Part shown: positions 45,224-53,838 of the stretch, piece after piece
Numbering within the stretch: position 1 is the stretch's first letter
Layout: each line of letters begins with the position of its first letter
Source: Actinoalloteichus fjordicus
GTDB lineage: Bacteria; Actinomycetota; Actinomycetes; Mycobacteriales; Pseudonocardiaceae
NCBI RefSeq assembly: GCF_001941625.1
Contig: NZ_CP016076.1
Span: forward strand, 3,596,001 to 3,660,000
Reading direction: 5' to 3'
DNA: 64,000 nucleotides
Translations under genes and position numbers: made by a program
The notes under the pieces: model-generated
What the model was told of the DNA's origin: nothing
Database searches by the model: none
What the model saw: only the letters and a program-made list of their open reading frames with translations

Positions 45224-46170
45224 TGACAACCGAACTATGCCGGTTCAGACATCCGGAGCAGGGCGCGATGGTGATCTGGGAACTCACCCGATACTGCAAC
45301 CTCGCCTGCCTGCACTGCTGCACTGATTCGGACCCACAGGTCAGCAGGGAGCGAGACCTGGCACTGCCCGAGATCCGCCGTGCGATCGAGGAGATGCTGG
45401 CGGTAGGCGTGGTCGAGTTCTTCTTTTCGGGCGGCGAGCCGATGAGCAGACCGGACTTTCCCGAAATCGTCGAGGCTGTGGACTCGGAGCGGGCCGATGT
45501 GTTCGTGAACACCAACGGGTACCACCTGACGCCAGCACTCGCACAAAGGCTAGCAGGCACAGCCATGCGAAGGGTTACCGTCAGCATCGACGGAGCGGAC
45601 CGTGCTACCCACGCGGTGCTCCGTGGTAAGCCCGCCTCCTACGATCGGGCCGTCGACGCCGTCAGTGCGGCACTCGGGGCGGGTCTCGCCGTACGCGTCT
45701 CCCATGTCGTCGCAGCGCCGAATGTGGCTGGCGTCGAGGAGTTCGTGAGTCGGATGGTCGAGGTCGGCGTCGACAATATCGTGGTCAACACCGTGTTCCC
45801 CGCAGGTCGCGCCGTCCGCAACCCTCACCTGCATCTGACCAGCGAGCAGCTTGTCGACGTCGAGCGGCGGCTGGTTGACCTGCGCGAGAAGTGCCGCAAG
45901 GACGGCGTCGAACTGGACTTCAGCATGGGCGAACCAGACAAGGAAGATGTCCCGGCCGGGTGCCCGGCCGGGGACCAGGTCCTCTACGTCGCCCCAGACG
46001 GATCTGTGTCGGGGTGCTCATGGTTGGCCAAGCTGGACCCGGCCCGCTTCACCGTCGGCAACTTGCACCGCACCTCGTTCGCCGCGATGTCCGGTGATTT
46101 GGCTGGGCAGAACCTGCTGTTCGCCGAGCACCGCTCGTGTCCGCTGCCCACCCTGGCCCAGCGACGATGA
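45223..46170 (+). CDS. Radical SAM enzyme with SPASM-like C-terminus
   Basis: A 315-residue protein. The [4Fe-4S] motif C25-x3-C29-x2-C32 (CNLACLHC) is followed by FFFSGGEPMSRPDF (GGE motif) and VFVNTNGYHLT. The C-terminal CPAGDQVLYVAPDG, SVSGCSWL and RSCPLP place several cysteines as in truncated SPASM proteins, suggesting a second cluster. GAGGAGA precedes ATG 45223. It is coupled to the gene before (TAATG) and after (ATGA). Such enzymes modify peptides or small substrates by radical chemistry. It is not a QueE by size and motif, so preQ0 synthesis is not its job here. Confidence 0.9.
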   Translation: MTTELCRFRHPEQGAMVIWELTRYCNLACLHCCTDSDPQVSRERDLALPEIRRAIEEMLAVGVVEFFFSGGEPMSRPDFPEIVEAVDSERADVFVNTNGYHLTPALAQRLAGTAMRRVTVSIDGADRATHAVLRGKPASYDRAVDAVSAALGAGLAVRVSHVVAAPNVAGVEEFVSRMVEVGVDNIVVNTVFPAGRAVRNPHLHLTSEQLVDVERRLVDLREKCRKDGVELDFSMGEPDKEDVPAGCPAGDQVLYVAPDGSVSGCSWLAKLDPARFTVGNLHRTSFAAMSGDLAGQNLLFAEHRSCPLPTLAQRR

Positions 46171-46808
46171 TCGCGCGCCCCTCGGCGACGTGGCGAGCCA
46201 AAGCACGCACCGCCTTGTTCGGTATCGAAGCCCCGGCACCGCAGGTGGTTCTGTCTCCGTTCACCACGGTGCTGGAGGCAGTTGCCCCTGCCTCGTCGCC
46301 GGCCCCGGGCTGGTGGCCCCGCGCCGATGCGCACGGAGTCACAGTCGTTCGGGTTCCACAGGGCAGCGCGTGCCTCGACGCGGTTCTCTGCCTGGAACCA
46401 GGGACGTCGGTGACCTTCGTCGGAGCGTGCGGAACCCTGCGGCAGGGCGGACCGTCGGTGGTCGGGGCAATGGTCGAAGCGGACCGTGCAGTGGCCTACG
46501 ACGGCACCACCGGGCGCAGGACATGGGCCACGGCTCCGATCGCTCCGACCGTCGCGGTCGCCACCGCCCGCTCCCTTGCGGACTCCAGCGCCGGGCACCA
46601 TCGGTTGGATGCCGACTGTGTGGACCTGGAAACAGCATGGGTGTTGGCTGGCGCCGCGGTCGCTGGTTGCCGGGCCCGCGCCTTGTTGGCGATCACCGAT
46701 GGCAACCGGGAGGGCGCCGTGTTCGAGAGCGACTTCGGCGTGGTCACCGAACATCTACTGCGCGTTGCGCGACTCGCGCTGCTTCCACACAGTGGTTCTG
46801 GGACCTGA
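46167..46808 (+). CDS. Nucleoside phosphorylase / nucleosidase-like protein
   Basis: About 213 residues of the PNP/UDP phosphorylase superfamily: VTFVGACGTLRQGGPSVVGA (the G-x-x-G ribose/phosphate strand), VDLETAWVLAGAAVAGCRAR with the Met/Glu-type substrate loop, and ARALLAITDGNREG (the C-terminal catalytic region). It is shorter than typical family members, so the N-terminal part may be reduced. It would split or form an N-glycosidic bond. It overlaps the radical SAM gene by four bases and is last before a 270-base gap. In a locus with a QueC-like enzyme this suggests handling of a nucleoside-like compound. Confidence 0.75.
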   Translation: MIARPSATWRAKARTALFGIEAPAPQVVLSPFTTVLEAVAPASSPAPGWWPRADAHGVTVVRVPQGSACLDAVLCLEPGTSVTFVGACGTLRQGGPSVVGAMVEADRAVAYDGTTGRRTWATAPIAPTVAVATARSLADSSAGHHRLDADCVDLETAWVLAGAAVAGCRARALLAITDGNREGAVFESDFGVVTEHLLRVARLALLPHSGSGT

Positions 46809-47080
46809 GGCTGGTTTGCCCGGTCACCCGGATGGGCGTCGTTCTTCGCGCCGAGGTGCTCAACGGCGACATTCGAGACTGACTCTGGACGTCCGACCAC
46901 TACGGGCCTTGGTCAAGCACAATCGGGCCGCGCTGCTCCAACCCGATCGGATCTGACCTGGCCGTGCCGGACGCCGTGGCTGCTGATAACAGCAGCCCGG
47001 GTGACTGGCAGAATTTCCCTGCGCGACCTCTTGGCCAAGCCTGCCTTGGGCCTCACCCGACACGCAAAGGCATTAACAGG

Positions 47081-48853
47081 ATGAACACCGTCACACCACT
47101 CGTGCAGACCCTTGGGCAGCGACTGCGAGACGCCATCGTCGCGGCGCTGCCTGACGCCGCAGACGTCTCCGAGGTAGACCCGCTCATCCGACCGTCCGAC
47201 CGGGCAGACTACCAGGCCAATGGCGTGTTGCCGCTGGCCAAGCGCTTGGGGGTACCGCCCCGCGACCTCGCGGCCAAGGTTGCCACGTTGCTCGAGAATG
47301 ACGACCTGATCGTCTCCTGCGAGGCGTCCGGACCCGGGTTCCTCAACATCACCCTGGCGGACAGCGCGATCCTGGGCCAGCTTGTCGCCCGCTCGGGTGC
47401 GGAGCGGCTCGGGGTTGGTCTCCACGGCACCGGCAAGGCGACGGTGGTCGACTATTCCCAGCCGAACATCGCCAAGGAGATGCATGTCGGACACTTGCGC
47501 AGCACCATCATCGGCGACGCCGTAGCGCGAATCCTGGAATTCCTCGGCACCAAAGTCATCCGGCAGAACCACCTCGGTGACTGGGGTACCCAGTTCGGAA
47601 TGCTGATCCAGCACCAGCTGGAAGATGAGGAGGCGAACGGGTTCCGCGCTGCGTCGTCCGGGGTCGAGTCGATCTCCCGACTCAACGCGCTTTACCGCGC
47701 CGCCAGGGCTCGGTTTGACGGCGACCCCGAGTTCGCCGACCGCAGCAGGCGCCGAGTGGTTGAGTTGCAGGCGGGCGACGAGCGGACTCTGGCCGGGTGG
47801 CAGGAGATCGTCCGCGAGTCGAAGGTTTACTTCAACGAGGTCTACGACCGGCTGGACGTATTGCTGACCGACGACGATGCGGTCGGGGAGAGCTTCTACA
47901 ACCCCTTCCTCAGCGACGTCGTCACGGACATGGAGCAGCGCGGGATCGCGGTGCGCAGCGACGGCGCGCTGTGCGTCTTCTTCGACGACATCCGCAGCCC
48001 GGACGACAAACCGGTCCCCCTGATCATCCAGAAGTCCGACGGCGGGTTCGGCTACGCCACCACCGACCTGGCGGCGATCCGTTATCGGGTAGGCACCCTC
48101 GACGCGGATCGGGTCCTTTACGTGGTGGACTCGCGACAGGCGCTGCACTTCCGCATGGTCTTCGAAGCAGCCCGCCGGGCCGGGTACCTCACCGACGGTG
48201 TGGAGGCGGTGCACGTCTCCTTCGGTTCGGTGCTGGGCAAGGACGGCAAGCCGTTCAAGACACGCGCCGGCGAGACAGTCCGACTGATCTCCCTGCTGGA
48301 CGAGGCGGTCACCCACGCCAAGGCGACCGTCCAGGAACGCGACTCCGGCCTCGACGCCGAGGCGCTGGACCAGCTGTCCCGCGAGATCGGGATCGGCGCG
48401 GTGAAGTACGCGGACCTGTCCACCAGCCGCACCAGGGACTACGTGTTCGACATCGACCGGATGGTGTCGCTCAACGGCAACACCGGCGTGTACCTCCAGT
48501 ACGCCCACGCCCGCATCCGGTCGCTGCTCCGCCGGGGCGAGGCTCAGCACAGCGCGTCCGCGGTCCTGGACACCGATGTGGCGTTGGAACCCGCCGAGCG
48601 AGCTCTCCTCATCCACCTCGACGAGTTGAGCAGCGTCCTGGACACGGTCGTAGAGACCTACGAACCGCACCGACTGTGTGCGTACCTGTACGCCCTCGCC
48701 CAGGCGTTCACCACCTTCTACGAGGCATGCCCCGTGTTGCGGGCACCGAACGACACCATCAGGGCCAACCGTCTCGCCATCGCCCAAGCGACCGGCGACA
48801 CCCTGAAACTAGGGTTGGGCCTGCTCGGGATAGCCGCACCGGACCGCCTCTGA
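47081..48853 (+). CDS. argS: Arginyl-tRNA synthetase
   Basis: A 590-residue class I synthetase. The N-terminal additional domain is followed by HVGH (135-138, the HIGH motif) in KEMHVGHLRSTIIGDAV, then the arginine site (QNHLGDWGTQFGML), and FGSVLGKDGKPFKTR for the KMSKS-equivalent region. The DALR anticodon-binding domain closes the protein (YLYALAQAFTTFYEACPV). It charges tRNA-Arg. Cells need only one ArgRS, normally not beside such genes, so this is probably a second copy serving the locus, either as a self-protecting resistant enzyme or as a source of arginyl-tRNA. I cannot see the other copy from this window. Confidence 0.92.
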   Translation: MNTVTPLVQTLGQRLRDAIVAALPDAADVSEVDPLIRPSDRADYQANGVLPLAKRLGVPPRDLAAKVATLLENDDLIVSCEASGPGFLNITLADSAILGQLVARSGAERLGVGLHGTGKATVVDYSQPNIAKEMHVGHLRSTIIGDAVARILEFLGTKVIRQNHLGDWGTQFGMLIQHQLEDEEANGFRAASSGVESISRLNALYRAARARFDGDPEFADRSRRRVVELQAGDERTLAGWQEIVRESKVYFNEVYDRLDVLLTDDDAVGESFYNPFLSDVVTDMEQRGIAVRSDGALCVFFDDIRSPDDKPVPLIIQKSDGGFGYATTDLAAIRYRVGTLDADRVLYVVDSRQALHFRMVFEAARRAGYLTDGVEAVHVSFGSVLGKDGKPFKTRAGETVRLISLLDEAVTHAKATVQERDSGLDAEALDQLSREIGIGAVKYADLSTSRTRDYVFDIDRMVSLNGNTGVYLQYAHARIRSLLRRGEAQHSASAVLDTDVALEPAERALLIHLDELSSVLDTVVETYEPHRLCAYLYALAQAFTTFYEACPVLRAPNDTIRANRLAIAQATGDTLKLGLGLLGIAAPDRL

Positions 48854-49163
48854 GCTTCCCTCGTCCGGAATCGACAGGCTCGACTCCGAGTGGCTCGGAT
48901 TGCCGACTACGAAACCCGAGATCGTGCAGAGCTGGCTGCTGGCCGTAGTACCAGCTCGGCACGACGGTGTCATCGGCCGCCTGAGGAACCGATCGCAGCG
49001 TCGAACTTTGTTTGGAGCGCCCGAAGGGACTGCACGCGCACCCTCCTCCGCAGATCCGTTCGGTCTTGAGCGAGTCCTGCTGACCCGGCCACCAATCCCG
49101 CAGCCGCAAGGCGACGTTGGCCTCCTCAACCCGGGTCAACAACAGACGACCCGATCAGGTGAC
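48854..49163. other. Gap after argS, no clear gene
   Basis: A plus frame opens upstream in frame with the next gene (48900) but reads as low-quality sequence. The real start is probably ATG 49164. Nothing else is seen. Confidence 0.4.
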
Positions 49164-49793
49164 ATGAGTCGTCAATACACAGGCCTGCACGAGATCATCT
49201 CTACGATCGTCCTCGTGGAGATCACGAAGCTGGTACTGGAATTTGCGCAAGCTTTGGTTGGTTCCTGGCCGTTAGTCGCGTCGGCAGCGCTGGTCAGCTT
49301 CCGTCACGACATCTCACGCCTGTTGAAGCGGACCACCCAGCTCGACCTGTGGGGGGCGCGCGCGAAGTTCAGGAACGCAGAGTCGGAGGAGGCGACAGTG
49401 ACGTCATCACACGGTTCGCACCCTACATTGCGGCTCGCCGACACCGGCAGGCTGAAGTCCGCAGTCTCGAGTCTGCGGTCGCTCCACGACTCACAGGGAA
49501 GGAAAGGCACGCCAATCGATTGGTCCTATTGGGAAAAGCCATTGAGAGATCGCTGGACTCCCGTACCTCCTGCGGTTGAGGTAAGAATCAGACGCAAGCG
49601 AATCTCGGATTGGTTGAACGAACACGATGGAAACCTCTCGCCGGACGAAGCTGGCACGCTCGATGACATGCTGAAAAAGCTTTGGTCCGCCATGTCACGT
49701 GCAGAACCGCAACCGACTGGATCGCTTCCAATTGCGTTTGGTCCAGGACCGGTGAGGCGAGCAGGAGTCGACGGACATGGCGGGCTCCGATGA
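49164..49793 (+). CDS. Membrane-anchored hypothetical protein
   Basis: About 209 residues from ATG 49164 (MSRQYTGLHEIISTIVLVEI, with AGGTGA upstream). It has a hydrophobic N-terminal region: VEITKLVLEFAQALVG and SWPLVASAALVSF, i.e. one or two membrane segments, followed by a soluble polar domain (DTGRLKSAVSSLRSLHDSQG; PLRDRWTPVPPAVEV). No motif identified. The C-terminal end overlaps a minus-strand frame of fair quality, so its exact end is less certain. Confidence 0.5.
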   Translation: MSRQYTGLHEIISTIVLVEITKLVLEFAQALVGSWPLVASAALVSFRHDISRLLKRTTQLDLWGARAKFRNAESEEATVTSSHGSHPTLRLADTGRLKSAVSSLRSLHDSQGRKGTPIDWSYWEKPLRDRWTPVPPAVEVRIRRKRISDWLNEHDGNLSPDEAGTLDDMLKKLWSAMSRAEPQPTGSLPIAFGPGPVRRAGVDGHGGLR

Positions 49794-50135
49794 GGCACAC
49801 CGGTAGGTCGACCTTCTGGGGTGATTCGGCTCCGTCTTTTCGATTGGAGGCGCCCCAACGGTTGAGAGGGTCCGGTGGCACTGAGAGTGCGTCGGCGAAG
49901 CTACTGAGGCCAAGGACTACGTCACCTGGACGCACCTGCCAGCTACCGCCCTCGTGCGCATCTACGCCACGTCAGAACAGCGCTGCACAGCAGCGCGGGC
50001 TGCATGAAACCGCCCGAACGAACGTACCCATACAACCGTATGCGCACAGTTCAGGACGCTTCATTTGCAATGAACTCTTCATTCACCTTCTATGAAGACA
50101 TGCCTCTTCCTTTCCGTGGGATCGACCCGTCATGA
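49794..50135. other. Intergenic stretch with possible remnant on the minus strand
   Basis: A minus frame ending around 49700 and opening near 49960 reads VRPGDVVLGLSSFADALSVP, then NRWGASNRKDGAESPQKVD, which looks protein-like. It lacks a good start and clashes with the plus gene end, so I treat it as a possible remnant only. Confidence 0.35.
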
Positions 50136-50515
50136 CTCTCGGCTCGACGTGTCGAATTGGGGTTCACCCGCAGAGCGTTGGCCGCGCGAGTCGGGGCCTC
50201 AGCCAGGATGATCTTCTTCTACGAGGAGGGCAGACACCGGCCCACACCGCCGTGTCTTGAACGATTGGCTGCGGCGCTCGACTGCGAAGCTGACGTCCTG
50301 ACGGGGCCACTCATGGGCAGGAGAGCCTCGTCGATCTGAGATATGCGGCAGGGCTGACCTTGGAACGGATTGCGGAACTGCTACAGATGTCTTCGGCGGG
50401 ACGAGAGCTGCGCGTCTCCGCATCCAAGATCTCTGCGCTCGAGAACGACCGGCGCGTCCGCGATGCGCGCCGTATGGCCCTAGGGGAAGGCATCACAGAG
50501 GAACTCGCCCCTTGA
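50136..50515 (+). pseudogene. XRE-family regulator, frameshifted
   Basis: The plus frame reads VELGFTRRALAARVGASARM, IFFYEEGRHRPTPPCLERLA, AALDCEADVLTGP, a standard XRE helix-turn-helix. Near 50325 it must shift frame to continue LRYAAGLTLERIAELLQMSS, then RVSASKISALENDRRVRDAR and stop at 50515. No ATG fits the N-terminus (TTG 50157 at best). It was probably a two-HTH regulator and is now broken. Confidence 0.6.
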
Positions 50516-50753
50516 GCACCGCACAGACGGCACAGGCGCGAAGAGACACGGAAAGCACCGGAACAACATCCGCTACCGACAACGAGAATCACTCAGTCCC
50601 CCTGTTCGGAACGATGATGGCCGCTGCGATCGATCCCGACTACGAAGGGCACCGCATCCGGTCGGACAGGAGCGCGTCGCAGCCCAGCCCCGGTGCCCGT
50701 CGACAGGAGCCTTGTTTTCTCTGCGTCGATAAGGGTCCGTTCGAGGTTCAGGG

Positions 50754-51950
50754 TCAGACGGTTGTCCAGTGTCGGCTGATGCGGGTCCACCAGGTGACGT
50801 TGGCGGCGAGGGTGGTCTGGGTGTCGAGGGTGCGGGCGCGGTGTTCGGTGGGGATCGGGTCGGCGTTGGTGCGGTAGTGCTCGAGGGCGGTGTGGATCAT
50901 GGCGGTGTGGGCGAGGGCGTCGGCGGTGTCGTGGTCGTGTCCGTCGGCGAGGGCCTGGTGGTAGGTGTGTGTTCGGATGCGGGCGTCGAGGTGCGGGTGC
51001 AGGAAGACGATGATGTCCCAGCATTCGATGACGCGGTGATGCAGTCGTTGGTCGAGTCCGGCCAGGGACAGTCGGTCCCAGATCTGGTGGAGCTGTGGGG
51101 GCCACCAGTTCGGCCGAAGGTTCATGATCACGTCGGGGCGGACGGTGACGAGGGCGGCCCATAGGGGTGCGAGTCGGCCGTAGGCGGAGCGGTCCCGCAG
51201 GAGCCGGATGGCGGTCGGGACGGTGGTGGCGACCAGGGGTGTGGCCAGTCCGAGGCTGGTGAACACCGCGCCTAGGGCGATGAGCGCCCACTCGGCCAGG
51301 TACTGGTCGTACCCGGGTGCCGCGTCGAGCAGCGCTAGGACCAGGTAGGTGAGGCGGTGGAGCAGGTAGAGGCCGATGAAGCCGACGCCGACGCCGACGA
51401 GCCTCAGGCCTCGACGAGTCCAGGGTCGGGTGGCGGGATCGCGAGCCCAGATCCCCACCAGGATGGTGACGCTGACCGCGCAGTAGAGCATGTAGGCGAT
51501 GTAGAGCAGCACCGCCGCAGCCGAGTAGGGGGCGGCGGTCCATGCCGAGTCTTGGAGTGCGGCGGCGGCGTCCGCGTCGGTGCCGAGCCCGGCCAGAACC
51601 CAACGCAGGGTGAGGACGCCGACCAGGATCGCGGTGTGGATGCGCAGACGACGATCTCGTGAGTCGCCGGGAAGCCAGACCCAGCAGAGGAATGCCGAGC
51701 GCAACAAGAAGGCGCAGCTGATGGCGACGGTGTGACGCAGGGCGTAGGACCAGCGATCTCCCAGTGCCATGTCGAGGTGCGGGGTGACGGCCTGCAGTTC
51801 GAGCACGAGGCCGAAGGCGAGGACGGCGGCACAGGCGAGCATGAAGGTGGCCGCGGGTTTGTTGGTTCCGTCACGGCCCAGGTGGAGTGCCTTGGCCGTG
51901 ACGGCGATCAGGACCACCGCGATGACCGCGAGCTGGATCAGGTCCCTCAT
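50754..51950 (-). CDS. Multi-pass membrane protein, MAB_1171c-type putative transporter
   Basis: A 398-residue protein with about seven hydrophobic segments in its first 240 residues (LIQLAVIAVVLIAVTAKAL; FMLACAAVLAFGLVLEL; VLLYIAYMLYCAVSVTILVG; LAEWALIALGAVFTSLG), then a soluble tail with LRPNWWPPQLHQIWDRLSLA. This matches the actinobacterial MAB_1171c family, usually paired with an ImmA/IrrE peptidase and an XRE regulator, as here. ATG 51950 overlaps the TGA of the peptidase gene by four bases, indicating coupling. The transported substrate is unknown. Confidence 0.8.
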   Translation of the reverse strand: MRDLIQLAVIAVVLIAVTAKALHLGRDGTNKPAATFMLACAAVLAFGLVLELQAVTPHLDMALGDRWSYALRHTVAISCAFLLRSAFLCWVWLPGDSRDRRLRIHTAILVGVLTLRWVLAGLGTDADAAAALQDSAWTAAPYSAAAVLLYIAYMLYCAVSVTILVGIWARDPATRPWTRRGLRLVGVGVGFIGLYLLHRLTYLVLALLDAAPGYDQYLAEWALIALGAVFTSLGLATPLVATTVPTAIRLLRDRSAYGRLAPLWAALVTVRPDVIMNLRPNWWPPQLHQIWDRLSLAGLDQRLHHRVIECWDIIVFLHPHLDARIRTHTYHQALADGHDHDTADALAHTAMIHTALEHYRTNADPIPTEHRARTLDTQTTLAANVTWWTRISRHWTTV

Positions 51951-52462
51951 CGGTGAGCCTTTCCCGGGAATTCGAACGCGCTGGTGAGCAACCGGTTCGA
52001 CCCGGTGTGCGCGGTGGTGAGCGCGCGGCGGCGGCCGGCGGCTCGCCAGATGGCGTAGGCGAGAGTCTCGGCCTCCAGCTCTCGCTGGTCGGTGTGATGC
52101 CGACGATGCAGCACGCGAGTGGGTTCGGTCGGTTGAGCGGGTGCGCCCGCCTGCTGTGGGACGGGGAGGCCCTCATGGCCCAGCAGCATGTGCGCCAGTT
52201 CGTGGAGCGTCGCGTTCTCACAATAAAGTTCGGAAGCGGTGTCGTCGACGACGATGAGATCGAGCTCGGGCTGTGCGACCCAGAGCGCGGTGGCTCGGAC
52301 CGCGTGATGGCTCATGGTGGCTGGCTCGACGACGATCGGTCTGCCTCTCGCTGCGGCAATGCCGCTGATGAAGTCCTCGAGCGACCACGGTGACGGCAGC
52401 GTCACCCGCCGCAGGACGTCGGCGGCACGACGCCGAGCGGCAGGCAGGCTCAGCGGCCTCAC
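51947..52462 (-). CDS. ImmA/IrrE-type metallopeptidase
   Basis: About 171 residues. Zinc motif H87-E-x-x-H91 in LHELAHMLLGHE. GTG 52462 is the start because it overlaps the XRE stop (GTGA); the longer upstream frame is only a shadow. In the family such peptidases cleave a partner repressor when a signal arrives. Here the partner is plausibly the XRE protein translated just before it, with the membrane protein after it as possible sensor or target. The triad is chained by four-base overlaps. Confidence 0.82.
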   Translation of the reverse strand: MRPLSLPAARRRAADVLRRVTLPSPWSLEDFISGIAAARGRPIVVEPATMSHHAVRATALWVAQPELDLIVVDDTASELYCENATLHELAHMLLGHEGLPVPQQAGAPAQPTEPTRVLHRRHHTDQRELEAETLAYAIWRAAGRRRALTTAHTGSNRLLTSAFEFPGKAHR

Positions 52463-52815
52463 CGCTCCGCCCGGCCCGTCCGCCGCGAGTGCAGATCGCT
52501 GATCAGCTGATCCACCGCGGCGAGGTCGGCGTCGTCGAGGTCGGCCAGGCGCCCGAGTAGCAACGCCTGGCGACGCGGCAACCAGAAGTAGGACTCCGGC
52601 ACGCCGAAGAACGCGCACAGGGAATCCATGGTCCGTTGATCAATGGTCGAGCGGCCGTTACGGATACCGGTCAGCGTTCCGTGGGAGATCGGATACCCGG
52701 CGTCGGTCATCCGTCTCGCCAGCTCTCGCATGCTCAGTGCGGATAGTTTCTCCCGCCGCATGTGATCCTTGATCAGTCGCTCGAACTTGTTGGCCAGCTG
52801 CTCCTCTGTGGTCAT
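52459..52815 (-). CDS. XRE-family transcriptional regulator
   Basis: A 118-residue protein with an N-terminal helical segment, then an HTH (ALSMRELARRMTDAGYPISH, GTLTGIRNGRSTIDQRTMDS) and FFGVPESYFWL. It is the first gene of the XRE - peptidase - membrane protein operon. Two palindromes lie just upstream (52831-52846 and 52865-52880), so it probably represses its own operon and may affect the divergent GGDEF gene. A ribosome site is not strong. Confidence 0.85.
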   Translation of the reverse strand: MTTEEQLANKFERLIKDHMRREKLSALSMRELARRMTDAGYPISHGTLTGIRNGRSTIDQRTMDSLCAFFGVPESYFWLPRRQALLLGRLADLDDADLAAVDQLISDLHSRRTGRAER

Positions 52816-52830
52816 GTCTCCACCCTCGCA

Positions 52831-52846
52831 TCACCCACCTGGGTGA
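52831..52846. promoter_or_regulatory. Palindrome, candidate XRE operator 1
   Basis: A perfect inverted repeat, TCACCCA-CC-TGGGTGA, 16 to 31 bases upstream of the regulator start. Its size fits one dimer site. It may be bound by the XRE protein. Confidence 0.55.
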
Positions 52847-52864
52847 CATCCACGCAGACTTCCT

Positions 52865-52880
52865 GTTCAATGCGTTGAAC
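52865..52880. promoter_or_regulatory. Palindrome, candidate XRE operator 2
   Basis: GTTCAA-TGCG-TTGAAC, a perfect 6-bp inverted repeat with a 4-base centre, in the gap shared with the divergent GGDEF gene. A similar half (GTTGAAC) recurs at 52990, so the site could control both directions. Confidence 0.5.
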
Positions 52881-53018
52881 AGCGTTGCGAGTTATGCCTA
52901 TGGTCCTGTCAGCGTGTTCACCACGTTAAACACTCAACACCCACAGAGTAGGCGAACACGCCGCTCGACGAAAGAGGACCCATTTTCGTTGAACCGTACA
53001 TAACCGTTGGGATGGATC

Positions 53019-53603
53019 ATGACCGCTGTCGAGGCTCGCAATTCCCGGGACACACCCCCCGACGACCCACTCGCCGCCGCCCACGCCCGCGAGGCGGCGC
53101 TGGAAGCAGAAGTGCATCGACTCAGCCGGGACGATCTCACCGGCTTCCTGCGGCGCGGCCCGTGGGGCCAGCAGGCCGCCGAGGCGCTGCTGCACCTCGG
53201 CAGCGACGCCCTCCTGTTGATCACAGATCTGGACCGTTTCAAACGAATCAACGACAGGTTCGGCCATCGCGGCGGAGATGTGGTCCTCCGTACCCAGGCC
53301 CATCGCCTGCGTGAATCGCTTCCCTCCACGGCGGTGCTCGGCCGTCTGGGAGGTGACGGTGGCGACGAGTTCTTGGCGCTGACCGAACGGGACGCTGTCG
53401 ATCTCCAGAATCTCGTTCAAGTACTCGCGCGCCCGGTCGAGATCCTCGGGCGAGCGGTGCCCGTGTCGGCGTCGGTCGGCGCGGCTGTGCGACCGGCCTG
53501 CGCTCCGGCGCCCCTGCTGGCCGACTTGTTGGCGACGGCCGACGACGCCCTGTACGAGGCGAAGACCGCCGGACGGGGTAGCTGCCGGATTCGTACCTGC
53601 TGA
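53019..53603 (+). CDS. GGDEF-domain diguanylate cyclase-like protein
   Basis: About 194 residues, almost only a GGDEF domain after a short coiled leader (AREAALEAEVHRLSRDDLTG). Substrate region TDLDRFKRINDRFGHRGGD is intact. The signature GRLGGDGGDEF keeps G114-G115-D-E-F but has a duplicated GGD before it; the insertion of three residues in the active loop may alter activity. ATG 53019 is preferred over TTG 53007. No membrane segment or sensor is present, so it is soluble. Adjacent to Tad pilus genes, it may tune pilus use through c-di-GMP. Confidence 0.82.
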   Translation: MTAVEARNSRDTPPDDPLAAAHAREAALEAEVHRLSRDDLTGFLRRGPWGQQAAEALLHLGSDALLLITDLDRFKRINDRFGHRGGDVVLRTQAHRLRESLPSTAVLGRLGGDGGDEFLALTERDAVDLQNLVQVLARPVEILGRAVPVSASVGAAVRPACAPAPLLADLLATADDALYEAKTAGRGSCRIRTC

Positions 53604-53838
53604 TCTGAGTCTTCCGGTGCGCGTGGCGCAGCCGCCTGCACCACCCGGTCCGGCAGACGACCCCGACGTCCGCCCGGCGCCGCGCGAATTCCAGGCGCAG
53701 CGACGCCGCCGGGTCCTTAGGAGACGGCGACGACCCCCACGTCGGTCTCCTGTTCGTGGCGTGTCCGACCGGAAACACCCCCCGGTCGGGCACGCCACGG
53801 CCTCTTCCTCACATCATTCGATCAATGAAGGTGACCTC

